Assembly (NCBI GenBank): GCA_029310945.1
Contig: JARJFC010000013.1
Location: 1 to 64,000 of the forward strand
DNA length: 64,000 nucleotides
Reading direction: 5' to 3'
From: Leptospira sp. 96542
GTDB taxonomy: Bacteria; Spirochaetota; Leptospiria; Leptospirales; Leptospiraceae
The position numbers and the translations under genes were made by a program. Shown here piece by piece: positions 18,658 to 27,450 of this stretch. Positions within the stretch are counted from its first letter, which is position 1; the number at the start of each line of letters is the position of its first letter. A model generated the notes under the pieces. That model was not told where the DNA came from and made no database searches. It saw only the letters and a program-made list of their open reading frames with translations.

Positions 18658-19698
18658 TTATTTTCCAGTTAGGTTGAACACTTCTTGATTTTTTTCAATC
18701 CAATTGAGAAGCCTTGTCACTCCTTCTTTTGGCAAAATTTTAGGAGCAAATCCAAATTTTTTAGCCTCTGAAATATCGCAGATAAAATAACGCATATCCC
18801 CAGGTCGTTCCACCTCAAAAAGAATTTCCTGTTTTTTGCCCAAAATCTCACCAATCAGTTGGATACATTCCAAAAGCGAGATTTTATGCGCGCTCGCACC
18901 ACCAATATTATAAACACCAGGGATAGGATTTTTAAAAAATTCTAAGTAAGATTTTGCACCGTCTTCTGCATGGAGTATGTCTCTTGTTTGTTTACCAGTT
19001 CCAAAAATTCGTAAGGGTAATCCAAAAATACTGCGAATGGCAAAATTGGCAACCCAACCATGGTCTTCTCCACCAAACTGACGTTCACCATAAATTCCAG
19101 TAAAACGAAAACTTGCGGCTTTCACACCGTACATATCGGAATAAGAACGCACATAATGTTCAGCACTCATTTTAGATGCGTGTAATGGTGAAATTTGCCC
19201 AACCATTGTTGGTTGTGTAACAGGAATTTCGACTGGATTCCTCTCGTATGCAGTTTTTCCTTCCGTTAAACTGTCGTTAATCGAATTTCCGTAAACATGG
19301 ATCGAGGAAGTATTCACAACAGGGATTTTTAATTTTCTTGCCACTTCCATAACATTAAAAGTTCCAATGACATTGGTTGAAAAATCAAGCTCAGGATCTT
19401 CCCAAGAAATTGTCATCGCAGGTTGGGCAGCTGTGTGGATGATATAATCACAATCGGAAGCACGATCCATCAAATGTTCAAAGTTTCGGATATCACCCTT
19501 AACCATAATAACACCGAGTGATTTCAAATAATTCCAATTAAAATCCCGAGTGGCGTCAGTTCCATAACCTGTTCGTTTCAATTCGTATTTTGTCATACTG
19601 TCAAAACTGACAACATCCCAACCTTCTTTACGAAACAATTCACAAACATGAGAACCTAAAAACCCACATCCACCAGTGACTAAAACTTTATTCGCCAT
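18658..19698 (-). CDS. NAD-dependent sugar epimerase/dehydratase family protein with altered YxxxK
   Basis: An extended SDR protein (346 aa) acting on nucleotide sugars, closest in feel to CDP-paratose 2-epimerase/UDP-sugar 4-epimerase proteins. The Rossmann motif TGGCGFLG lies at residues 8-15, HTAAQPAMTISW at 88-99 and TSSIHVYG at 130-137. Where the catalytic YxxxK is expected, the sequence reads PLHASKMSAE, with Leu172 and Lys176. Tyrosine is missing at that position and the nucleotide reading was rechecked. Either another residue serves as base, or the protein is not a standard epimerase. It overlaps the upstream fusion gene by 11 bases. Confidence 0.75.
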   Translation of the reverse strand: MANKVLVTGGCGFLGSHVCELFRKEGWDVVSFDSMTKYELKRTGYGTDATRDFNWNYLKSLGVIMVKGDIRNFEHLMDRASDCDYIIHTAAQPAMTISWEDPELDFSTNVIGTFNVMEVARKLKIPVVNTSSIHVYGNSINDSLTEGKTAYERNPVEIPVTQPTMVGQISPLHASKMSAEHYVRSYSDMYGVKAASFRFTGIYGERQFGGEDHGWVANFAIRSIFGLPLRIFGTGKQTRDILHAEDGAKSYLEFFKNPIPGVYNIGGASAHKISLLECIQLIGEILGKKQEILFEVERPGDMRYFICDISEAKKFGFAPKILPKEGVTRLLNWIEKNQEVFNLTGK

Positions 19699-21202
19699 CG
19701 CGATTATCTCCCAAAAAAAACTTTTTTGCTATTATCATTTTAAAAATTACGTACGTATCTCGTATCATATCCATTAGGCTGTACTCGATTTGCCCTACAG
19801 GTTTGAAATAGGAAACAGGAATTTCGATACATCGCATATGAGAACGGACTATCTCGATCATCAACTCAACAATGAATTGGCGATCTTCCTGTACTAAATT
19901 TGGTCGCACTTGGTTATAGGAATCTCTCCAAACGGAAAAATAATGGCAATCTACATCCGTAAACCTAGGTTCTTGTCCCCACCAAAATACTTCCACCAAT
20001 TTGCCCATAAGCAGGTTCACCAAACGATACAAAGGTTTTAGATTAGATCCTTGTTCAATCATCTGCCGTGTGGTTCTTGTTCCAATGACCATGTCAGAGT
20101 CTTTCATATACTCTAAAAGTTTCGGAAAGTCTTTTGAACGAAAGGAGGCATCTGGCGATACAACCACAACAATGTCCCCTGTGGAAGCCTCAATTCCTTT
20201 GCGAACTTGTTCCCCTAAACGTTTTGGATCACCTTCTCCAGGAAAAGAAATCACTTTGACTTTCTCTTTTTTACTTAAATTCACAGTATCATCTTGTGAT
20301 TCATTATCGATAACAATGATTTCATGGAATTTATCTTTAAAGTCTACAATCACGTCCGTTATGGATCTTTCATTTTGGTTGGTTGGAATGACCAAACTCA
20401 ATTTGAATTTTGGAAATAAATCGTTTCTTACTTCATAAATTGCTTGGTAATAGTCTTGCATCGAATTGATGTTAAAGTATTCACAACTCAGGTTTGTTGC
20501 AAAAACACCTTCATCTGTTTCTTTTGCCATTTTATCGATCACGTCTGTGATTTCGATAACACCCGACTTAGATGACGGCGGAGTTTTTTCAAAATACTCA
20601 AAATATTTTGTACTAAAATAATAAGAACCAAGCCCTAAGAGTTCGTTAGGTGGGTCTTCTGGTTTTTCAACCAAATTGATAATTTTATCTTTTTCGAGCA
20701 CAACCGAATAGTTTTTTCGTATCCGAGAAAGTAATGATGTTCGCACAACACCTATGGACGCAGCCATATGGGGGTGTTTTTTCAAAACACGTAAAAATTC
20801 TTCGTGGTCTGTTTTATAATAAAACTCATCACCCAAAATGGTTATGAAAGGTTCTTTGATGAAGGGTGCAAGGCTCGCCACATCCGAAGCCAAACCTTTT
20901 TCTGTCCATTCGGCAGGTTCAATCACAACTTTAGGTAAATGTAACCGGATGTTTTCAATTTCACCTAAGATCTGTTCCTTGAGGTGTCCAACGAGGATAT
21001 AAACCTTTTCAATTCCAAAGGTTTTGTACAATAACTCCACGTTTCTGTGAAGGATAGACTTCCCCTCAATCACAAAAAGTGGTTTGGGGATAAAACTGGT
21101 TCTCGGATAGGCCCTTGTGCCCTTCCCAGCAGCCGCAATGACCCCAATTTTGATCTTTTTCAATGTATAAGGATTGTCCCTAGAGAATCGCCTTTGGGTC
21201 AA
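19688..21202 (-). CDS. Fusion of sugar nucleotidyltransferase and family 2 glycosyltransferase
   Basis: A 504-residue two-domain protein that heads the glycan operon. Residues ~15-265 form a sugar-1-phosphate nucleotidyltransferase: VIAAAGKGTRAYPRT, IPKPLFVIEGKSIL, ILGDEFYY and VEKPEDPPNE. Residues ~268-504 form a GT2-like domain: LSLVIPTNQNERSI, VIDNESQDDT and VVVSPDASFRSKDF. The product of the first domain could be used by the second or by the next GT2. The start at 21202 is a TTG directly abutting the stop of the upstream gene; an in-frame TTG at 21163 is an alternative and would begin at the nucleotidyltransferase fold. No ATG is available. Confidence 0.8.
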   Translation of the reverse strand: MTQRRFSRDNPYTLKKIKIGVIAAAGKGTRAYPRTSFIPKPLFVIEGKSILHRNVELLYKTFGIEKVYILVGHLKEQILGEIENIRLHLPKVVIEPAEWTEKGLASDVASLAPFIKEPFITILGDEFYYKTDHEEFLRVLKKHPHMAASIGVVRTSLLSRIRKNYSVVLEKDKIINLVEKPEDPPNELLGLGSYYFSTKYFEYFEKTPPSSKSGVIEITDVIDKMAKETDEGVFATNLSCEYFNINSMQDYYQAIYEVRNDLFPKFKLSLVIPTNQNERSITDVIVDFKDKFHEIIVIDNESQDDTVNLSKKEKVKVISFPGEGDPKRLGEQVRKGIEASTGDIVVVVSPDASFRSKDFPKLLEYMKDSDMVIGTRTTRQMIEQGSNLKPLYRLVNLLMGKLVEVFWWGQEPRFTDVDCHYFSVWRDSYNQVRPNLVQEDRQFIVELMIEIVRSHMRCIEIPVSYFKPVGQIEYSLMDMIRDTYVIFKMIIAKKFFLGDNRDGE

Positions 21203-21841
21203 TTAGAAAAGGGTTCGTTTCCAACGGAAGAACCTTGGGCCTTGCACCGAATCCCGCTGCGAATAGGGAATCCATTGACTGGTTTTCGGATTCCAAACTT
21301 GGATGGGATCCAACCCTCCTAGCCGGTTGAGATGGAAACCCCAAACCCCTTCAGGGAATTGGATGGGATCCCACTGGACGGCAATGGGTTCGAGAGCAAC
21401 GCCCGGTAGGAAAACAGGCAGTGGAACCTCTTTGAAAGTCCCAAAACTGGATTCTGACAAAATGGCACCGCGGTCAGTTTGGGAAATCTGAAACTCCAAA
21501 TGGTCACAATCAAATTTGCGGAGGAGACCCATTTTTTGTCCCCATTTGTCTGTTGCCCGCACCTGGCATTGGTTTGGGTGTAAAGATAGGTTTTTTCCGT
21601 CATTTTGAACGGATCCTTCGACCAAAACCTCTTCCCAGCCTCTTGTTTTTTGGAAACGCAACTCCTGAGAAAGATAAAAAGTCTTTCCCTTTTCACCAAA
21701 CAATTCTATACCGATAAGAATGAACCCGTTTTCTGTTTGGTGTTTGGCTGAAAAGTACAGACCAGAAGTTCCAATCGAATGGATGTCATAAAACCCAAAA
21801 AATATCAAAAACAAACACAATATAAATTTATGCATTCTCAT
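21203..21841 (-). CDS. Secreted protein of unknown function
   Basis: A 212-residue protein, not recognised. The N-terminus (MRMHKFILCLFLIFFGFYDIHS) is a signal peptide. The mature part is beta-rich and Trp/Gln-containing, with VWGFHLNRLGGLDPIQVW near the end. Two starts are possible, ATG 21841 and ATG 21835; the second lies in the palindrome ATGCAT shared with the divergent protease gene. It ends exactly where the nucleotidyltransferase fusion begins, so it may be the first gene of the glycan operon and act in the envelope. Confidence 0.7.
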   Translation of the reverse strand: MRMHKFILCLFLIFFGFYDIHSIGTSGLYFSAKHQTENGFILIGIELFGEKGKTFYLSQELRFQKTRGWEEVLVEGSVQNDGKNLSLHPNQCQVRATDKWGQKMGLLRKFDCDHLEFQISQTDRGAILSESSFGTFKEVPLPVFLPGVALEPIAVQWDPIQFPEGVWGFHLNRLGGLDPIQVWNPKTSQWIPYSQRDSVQGPRFFRWKRTLF

Positions 21842-23335
21842 CCAATTGTTAAAACCATTCTCTGTTTAGTCCTGTCACTTTCCTTTTCCTGCAATTCGCC
21901 TTATTTTGAAGACAAAAAAAACAATACAACACTTTTGTTTTTGACAGCCTTTTTGATATCAGCAAATGCCTGTTCGGCTCCAAATGATTTTTGGGCGCGA
22001 AACATCACTACCAACCAAAGTGTTTGTGTAACGACAGAATTAGTATATTCTGGAACCAATATAGAAGTCTACCGCGAAACCTCACTCACCACTGGTTATA
22101 ATTTTAATGCCTTTGGACAAAGATTTGATACCGTTACCTACCCAAAACTTGTGAGTACATTTGGTGCCCCGAGTGATGTGGACAAGGATGGCAAAGTGAA
22201 AATTTTGGCACTTGACATCAAAGACGGAGCCACATCCACAAGTTCTTTCGTCGCTGGTTTTTATGACCCAGTCAATTATTTTCCAGACAGTGTCATTTTT
22301 GGACTCAGGTCCAATTACGCAGAAATTTTGTATATGGACGGCAAGGAATTGATTGCTGCCACTCAATCCGACGCAAATGCCTTTGATTCCACGGCAGCCC
22401 ATGAATTCCAACATTTGATTCGTTTTCCGTATTCGTACGATTCTGGTGTTTCGGACGATGTTTGGGTGAACGAAGGCACAAGTGAGGTGGCAAGCGACAT
22501 CGCAGGCTACGGCCCCCAAACAAGCCGCATCCAGTGTTACCGGGGGAGCACCTGTTCGGGAGGGATCAATAATGTATCCATGCTCGAATGGAATTCCCAA
22601 GCTGACATCATCAAACAATACAGTTTTGCCTATGTGTTTATGCGGTTTCTTTACGATAGCTCTGGCACGACGGAAGCCGAACGAAATTCCTTCTTTCGGA
22701 AAACTGTTGTGGGCAATGCTTCCGGGGTTCGTGCCAACAATGCCTTCAGTCTGATGCGGAATTTTATACTGGATGCACCAGATTATAGTCCTGCCAATTT
22801 TGGAGGGGGAAGCCCCACAACGGATGAAGTGTTCTTCCGGATGTACTCGTTACTTATGGGGTACACGCTAGGGAGTACACCTGACTTTGTAACGATGACG
22901 AGGATACCAAAAACGGGAGGTTCTGCAGTCGCATTGGATCTTTCCACAGCCGCCACTGCCTATCCGCTACCAAGCACTTTGACAACACCGACGAACATAC
23001 AAATCCAGTCTGCAATCAACTCCTCCAGCCTAAAATTGGCGGGTGCCAATTTCTTTAACAATACAAGTTCAAGTCTCAATACAAATGTGGGCAACTCAGG
23101 AAGAATTGTGAACGGTGCGAACAATTCCGTCCTCTATTGGGGTTCGTTCACCAGTTCCAATACTTCCTCTGGGTTCACAGCAAGGACTCTCCGTTTCAAA
23201 AAACCCAAATTAGAACATTTACAATCCATGATCACACAAAGCCAGGTGGATCACAACCACACACAAAGTGGCATCTGTGCCTCAGGGTTCATTGATGTTC
23301 CGAACCAAACCTCTGGTAATACGCTAGGAGAATAG
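21830..23335 (+). CDS. Putative secreted zinc metalloprotease, M30 (hyicolysin)-like lipoprotein
   Basis: A 501-residue exported protein from the ATG at 21830. The N-terminus has a signal with a lipobox-like LSFSC (Cys21), followed by a second hydrophobic stretch ending SANAC, an odd double arrangement. The zinc motif is AAHEFQHLIRF (HEFQH at 191-195), followed about 20 residues later by WVNEGTSE, which supplies the glutamate. These features match M30-like gluzincins. The C-terminal 150 residues are Ser/Thr/Asn-rich, like a surface domain. The longer frame from 21779 would lose the signal peptide and is rejected. Its 3' end overlaps the convergent DUF1574-like gene by 47 bases. Confidence 0.75.
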   Translation: MHSHPIVKTILCLVLSLSFSCNSPYFEDKKNNTTLLFLTAFLISANACSAPNDFWARNITTNQSVCVTTELVYSGTNIEVYRETSLTTGYNFNAFGQRFDTVTYPKLVSTFGAPSDVDKDGKVKILALDIKDGATSTSSFVAGFYDPVNYFPDSVIFGLRSNYAEILYMDGKELIAATQSDANAFDSTAAHEFQHLIRFPYSYDSGVSDDVWVNEGTSEVASDIAGYGPQTSRIQCYRGSTCSGGINNVSMLEWNSQADIIKQYSFAYVFMRFLYDSSGTTEAERNSFFRKTVVGNASGVRANNAFSLMRNFILDAPDYSPANFGGGSPTTDEVFFRMYSLLMGYTLGSTPDFVTMTRIPKTGGSAVALDLSTAATAYPLPSTLTTPTNIQIQSAINSSSLKLAGANFFNNTSSSLNTNVGNSGRIVNGANNSVLYWGSFTSSNTSSGFTARTLRFKKPKLEHLQSMITQSQVDHNHTQSGICASGFIDVPNQTSGNTLGE

Positions 23336-24350
23336 ACCGCATGATGGTGCGGTAACATTCACTCGCCACATGCCCACCATCAGCAAACGCATTGCAAGAG
23401 TAAGACGGGTCTTTTTTTAAGTCCAAAATGGATTGATTGTATTTTTTAGAAATTGTGCCAACTCTATTTTCCCAATCCTTTACCAGTGGTTGGTCTTCCA
23501 AAAGGGCTTCAAAATCGGGTGAGGAAACCGGTCGAACAATGATGGTTTTAATCTTTCCTTCCTGCAATCGTGTCAGAATTTTTTCAAAAAAAGCATATTG
23601 CATTTTGCTCGGAACATAGGATGCAAACAACCAATCCAAAGTTCGGTGGCTTGTGAGAAGCAGTGAGTTTGCATTCTTCTCATAAAAATCAGCAATAGGA
23701 GAAAGTCCGTTTCCATTGTTTTTTATGATATGGTCGTAGGTTGCCTGGTTCATTGCTACCAAATTGAAAAAATAAGGGTTTTTATAATTTCTCCACATTT
23801 GGTCTAAATAGGGTTTGTAAGTGCCCACGGCAAACAGTGTACGCCCTAAATAAAAGGAAACATGATCCTTACCGAAAATGGAAGCATTTGAAAGCACATA
23901 CCCCAGATCAAAACTATAGGTCAGGTTAGAACTTTTAAACACTGAGTTTTGGTTGAACTGGTTTGCGTCTGTTTCCATCACAACCAAATCGGGTTTGATA
24001 CCTTTGTCTAATAACAAACTCAATTGGTAATCGTAATAAGCAGGCGTAGTAACCGCAGACGAAAGATTATAAATTTCCCATTCAGGGTAAAAATCCACCA
24101 ATTCTTCATGATTGAAAAAAAGTAACCTGGAAGACCCAAGCACCACCATAAGTTTTTTGTCGGATTTAAAACCAGGGGCGGTTCGGTTTTGGATGAGTGT
24201 CTGAACCAGTTCTTCTTTGGCTCTATAGTTAACCGCAGTTAAATCAAGTTTTGCCAACATCTGGATATAGGGAATTCGGAAAATGGAATCCACTAAAAAT
24301 AGAAATAAAAGTAAAAAAACAGGATAAAGTAGGAAACGATTCCTTAACAT
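23289..24350 (-). CDS. DUF1574-like leptospiral protein with SGNH-type motifs
   Basis: A 353-residue protein with one N-terminal membrane anchor (RFLLYPVFLLLFLFLVDSIF) and an extracytoplasmic domain. VVLGSSRLLFF near residue 70 resembles the SGNH nucleophile block, and a C-terminal DGGHVASECY resembles the catalytic DxxH. This plan matches the DUF1574 family, which is expanded in Leptospira and not biochemically characterised. The family call is from memory of its pattern. It overlaps the end of the M30-like gene tail to tail. The catalytic activity is a guess. Confidence 0.65.
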   Translation of the reverse strand: MLRNRFLLYPVFLLLFLFLVDSIFRIPYIQMLAKLDLTAVNYRAKEELVQTLIQNRTAPGFKSDKKLMVVLGSSRLLFFNHEELVDFYPEWEIYNLSSAVTTPAYYDYQLSLLLDKGIKPDLVVMETDANQFNQNSVFKSSNLTYSFDLGYVLSNASIFGKDHVSFYLGRTLFAVGTYKPYLDQMWRNYKNPYFFNLVAMNQATYDHIIKNNGNGLSPIADFYEKNANSLLLTSHRTLDWLFASYVPSKMQYAFFEKILTRLQEGKIKTIIVRPVSSPDFEALLEDQPLVKDWENRVGTISKKYNQSILDLKKDPSYSCNAFADGGHVASECYRTIMRSILLAYYQRFGSEHQ

Positions 24351-24398
24351 AATGTTATTTAGGAATTTTCAATTGTTATTGTAAAGCGAATTGAATGA

Positions 24399-24428
24399 TA
24401 AAAACCCTCAGTGCACCAAGGGTTTTTA
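24399..24428 (-). terminator. Hairpin terminator with A/T flanks, probably bidirectional
   Basis: The 10-base arm TAAAAACCCT (24399-24408) pairs with AGGGTTTTTA (24419-24428) around a 10-base loop. The T-rich right flank and A-rich left flank allow termination on either strand. It lies just after the stop of the small gene at 24433 and in front of the DUF1574-like gene, so it separates the two minus-strand units. Confidence 0.75.
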
Positions 24429-24432
24429 TTTT

Positions 24433-24795
24433 TTAAGCAACTTGTTGGCGCGCGATTTTTCTTCTTTTTTTCAAAGACAAAAACCAATCGTCTGCATTAC
24501 GAACATAAGAAACAAGTTTTTTGACATGTTCTCTATTTTCAGGATTTAAGATTTCTCTCGCTTCCTGGATGATTTCTTCCACCGTTTTTACATGGAATGT
24601 AAAATAACTGGTGAACAACTCATAATATTCTCTTTCCGTATTTTCCCAATTTCGATTTTGAATATCATTCAAAAAATCGTATAACCTTGGTACGTCGACC
24701 TCAGGTGTTGCATCAAAATGATTGTTCATCATTGCAACTCTATCGGTGATATCCGTCAAACTTTGAAAATAGGCTTCTAGTTCGGGAAATTCCAT
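24433..24795 (-). CDS. Small helical protein of unknown function
   Basis: A 120-residue cytoplasmic protein that is not recognised. It is mostly alpha-helical and acidic, with a Lys/Arg-rich end (LSLKKRRKIARQQVA). The start is set by a strong Shine-Dalgarno AGGAGGG seven bases before the ATG at 24795 (MEFPELEAYF); the longer frame from 24831 would begin upstream of this site and is rejected. It is the last gene before a terminator in a long minus-strand run headed by speE. Confidence 0.7.
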   Translation of the reverse strand: MEFPELEAYFQSLTDITDRVAMMNNHFDATPEVDVPRLYDFLNDIQNRNWENTEREYYELFTSYFTFHVKTVEEIIQEAREILNPENREHVKKLVSYVRNADDWFLSLKKRRKIARQQVA

Positions 24796-24853
24796 TGGTA
24801 AACCCTCCTTTACAACCCCTACTTTTACCATGATTTTGAAAGCGACTTAGAGA

Positions 24854-25300
24854 TCAATTTTTTTTTGCAAATTTTGCGAAGTCTTTGTTCTCAGAAAGAA
24901 ATTTTTTTAATTCCATAACCTGGCCATCCCAACCCTCTTTGGCTCCATCCAGCCAAACATCAAATGCATTGGATATAGGAAAACCCCCATTAACGACAGT
25001 TAATTTGGTTTTGTTCTCACCTAGAGATTCGAATAAAAGTTGTAAAAAAATATCTCCTGCCGGGTGATCTTTCCATTCCATCACCAGTTCCTTACCTGGA
25101 ACAATTTTTTTATAAATACCGTGAGAGGTAAAATCACCTTCCAAACCCAATTTCCAGGTCCAAGAAAATTCAGCTCCTTCTTTTGGCCTACCACGAACTT
25201 CATCGGCCAACCAATGCACTAACACTTCGTAGACGGTAATGGCTGACCACAAACGTTCAATTGGTTCATCAAATTCAAATTCAGAACGGGTTTCTCTCAT
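24854..25300 (-). CDS. SRPBCC/AHSA1-family protein
   Basis: A 148-residue START-like protein. It opens RSEFEFDEPIERLWSAIT and contains LVMEWKDHPAGD and LLFESLGENKTKLTVVNGGF, the typical AHSA1 (activator of Hsp90 ATPase homologue 1-like) pattern of a lipid- or ligand-binding cavity. It ends with a helix (DGWDGQVMELKKFLSEN-like). The ligand is unknown. It lies 55 bases after cfa in the same direction. Confidence 0.8.
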   Translation of the reverse strand: MRETRSEFEFDEPIERLWSAITVYEVLVHWLADEVRGRPKEGAEFSWTWKLGLEGDFTSHGIYKKIVPGKELVMEWKDHPAGDIFLQLLFESLGENKTKLTVVNGGFPISNAFDVWLDGAKEGWDGQVMELKKFLSENKDFAKFAKKN

Positions 25301-25355
25301 AAAAGGATATTTAAGAGAAAAGGTTCCATTTGCAAGATGTTTTTGCAGGGAAAAT

Positions 25356-26669
25356 TTAAACTTTTAAGTTGTTTGGTCGAACATAGACTGACTGAACCAC
25401 ACTTATGTTTCGCATTTGGAAGGCCGCCGCACAATAGGCAAGATAGTACCTCCATTTACGAATGAAACCCTCACTATAACCTTGACTCCGAACAAGTGAT
25501 ATATTCTCATCAAAGGCTTTCAACCACAACCGGAGTGTTTTGACATAACTGAGACCCATATCTTCCAAATGAAATAAATACATATCACCCGTGCGGTTGA
25601 CGGCTTGGTTCATTCGACCAATGGACGGAAGCAGGGATCCAGGAAAGATATGTTTTTGGATGAAATCAATTCCTTTTTTGAATGCTTGGAAACGTGAATC
25701 AGGGCAAGTGATGACTTGCAAGGCCATGATCCCATCCCTCGTGAGGAGAGATTGGCATTTTTCAAAAAAAGTTTCATAGTATGCATCCCCCACTGCTTCC
25801 AACATTTCCACGGAAACCAATTTGGTAAATTGACCTTCCAAAGTTCGGTAGTCTTGGATTCTAATTTCTATTTTATCTTCCAAACCTTCGTTTTTAATTC
25901 TTTCTTTAGCAAACACGTATTGTTCGTTTGATAAAGTAATTGTCGTTACACGACAGCCATAATTTTTGGCTGCGTGGATCGATAAAAAACCCCAACCACT
26001 CCCAATTTCCAAAAGATGGTCACCTGCATTCAATTTTAGTTTTTGGCAGAGTAAATCCACCTTTTTGGTCTGTGCCTCTTCCAAAGTTTCATCCAAATTT
26101 TGGAAATAAGCCGAACTGTATGTCATTGTGGGGTCCAAAAACAGTTTATAAAAACGATTGCCCAAATCGTAATGTTCGACAATATTTTTGCGGCTTCCTT
26201 TTAGTGTGTTTTTTCTAAGAAAATGCAAAAATTTATTTCCTAAATTGAATAAATCCAAATGGAATAATTTTTTTTTGGCTCCAGAAAGGTTCGGAGCCTC
26301 TTCCACATTCAATATAAACCAAGAAATGACATTTTCAATGGAATCCGTATCCCAATCTCCTGTCAGATACGATTCTGAAAAACCGATGTCTCCATATAAG
26401 ACAGACTTTTTAAAAAATATCGGATCTTTTACATGGATGATTGGAAGATGAAATTTTGGATCCACATTCGATTTTTCATCACCTAGTATTGTTTGTGTGC
26501 CATCAGGAAAAATAAGGCGGAGTGAACCCTGCTTCATACCCTTCAATGCATTTAAAAATATTGTTTGGTAAACCGAATACGATTTAACATTTGTTTGGTC
26601 TTTCGAACCTGTAAAAATTCCTGAATTAAATGTTTTTTGCAAGAGAGATTGGTTTACTTGCTTTTCCAA
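25356..26669 (-). CDS. cfa: Cyclopropane-fatty-acyl-phospholipid synthase family methyltransferase
   Basis: Adds a methylene or methyl group from SAM to unsaturated acyl chains of membrane lipids. HYDLGNRFY lies at residues 166-174 and the SAM motif EIGSGWGF at 221-228; the C-terminal LRLWLKAFDEN and FIRKWRYYLAYC are family marks. The length (437 aa) is normal. Translation starts at a TTG with AGGAG seven bases upstream, inside the 3' end of the DUF1365 gene (44-base overlap). It forms a cluster with the FAD oxidoreductase and DUF1365, an arrangement seen in other bacteria, so the real product may be a modified rather than a plain cyclopropane fatty acid. Confidence 0.9.
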   Translation of the reverse strand: MEKQVNQSLLQKTFNSGIFTGSKDQTNVKSYSVYQTIFLNALKGMKQGSLRLIFPDGTQTILGDEKSNVDPKFHLPIIHVKDPIFFKKSVLYGDIGFSESYLTGDWDTDSIENVISWFILNVEEAPNLSGAKKKLFHLDLFNLGNKFLHFLRKNTLKGSRKNIVEHYDLGNRFYKLFLDPTMTYSSAYFQNLDETLEEAQTKKVDLLCQKLKLNAGDHLLEIGSGWGFLSIHAAKNYGCRVTTITLSNEQYVFAKERIKNEGLEDKIEIRIQDYRTLEGQFTKLVSVEMLEAVGDAYYETFFEKCQSLLTRDGIMALQVITCPDSRFQAFKKGIDFIQKHIFPGSLLPSIGRMNQAVNRTGDMYLFHLEDMGLSYVKTLRLWLKAFDENISLVRSQGYSEGFIRKWRYYLAYCAAAFQMRNISVVQSVYVRPNNLKV

Positions 26670-27450
26670 GGGAGACTCCTGTTTGATTCTCTAAGTTTTG
26701 GTGTTTTTTTATATATGGAATTTTTTTGACCCACAACTTAAAAGCTTGGTAGTGAATCAAAACTATAATTTTGACGGTGACAAATGGGAATTGGGCAAAA
26801 AGTTTTAATAAGTTTTTGTTACTGAAAGAAATTTTTTTTCCTATAAAAGATGTGGTGAGTGTTCGTTTGCCATCTTCATAAGAGTCGACACCGATCTGCA
26901 ATTTATCATTGGGCGCGTTCAGTCTAAAATCAAAGTAAGATTCAAGACCGATGAACGGTGAGACATAAAATTCTTTTTTCACTTCGAGGTGAACTTCTGG
27001 ACTGGCAATGGTTCCAATATTCTTTTCAAAAGGTAAACCTATATAAGGTCTGATTTCCCCAAAGGTATTGCCTACTTCGGGAATTGAACAAATGAGTTTA
27101 CCATTTTCCGAATAACAAAAATAAAACGATACAGGATTGAACACATAACCAAGTATCCTTAGGTTAGTGAGTAAAAACACTTTTCCTATCGGTTCCTGAA
27201 CCCCTGATTCTCTTAAAAAACACTTAACGTTTTCATAAACATTGTTTTTTCCAAAAAATAAATGGTCTTTGTCATAGAACGAAAACAGATTCCATTTGTT
27301 CCTCGAAAAAAAAGCGGATAACTTGACCAGTTGGTCTATTTCTTCCAGATCCAAATAAAAATTAAAAATTTGGTAGTGAAAGTGGTTTTGTTTAGGGAAT
27401 GTCCTTGTGTGAAAGACATCCGCCTTGTACATACACGATTTTATTTCCAT
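26626..27450 (-). CDS. DUF1365 family protein
   Basis: A 274-residue protein of the DUF1365 family. Characteristic stretches are FHTRTFPKQNHFHYQIFNFY near the start, GYVFNPVSFYFCY and GEIRPYIGLPF-like in the middle, and FYVSPF. A hydrophobic helix lies near residue 230. The family is of unknown chemistry and is nearly always beside a cfa-like methyltransferase and an FAD oxidoreductase, pointing to a lipid-modifying role at the membrane. It overlaps the FAD gene by 10 bases and cfa by 44, so the three are cotranslated. Confidence 0.85.
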   Translation of the reverse strand: MEIKSCMYKADVFHTRTFPKQNHFHYQIFNFYLDLEEIDQLVKLSAFFSRNKWNLFSFYDKDHLFFGKNNVYENVKCFLRESGVQEPIGKVFLLTNLRILGYVFNPVSFYFCYSENGKLICSIPEVGNTFGEIRPYIGLPFEKNIGTIASPEVHLEVKKEFYVSPFIGLESYFDFRLNAPNDKLQIGVDSYEDGKRTLTTSFIGKKISFSNKNLLKLFAQFPFVTVKIIVLIHYQAFKLWVKKIPYIKKHQNLENQTGVSLGKASKPISLAKNI

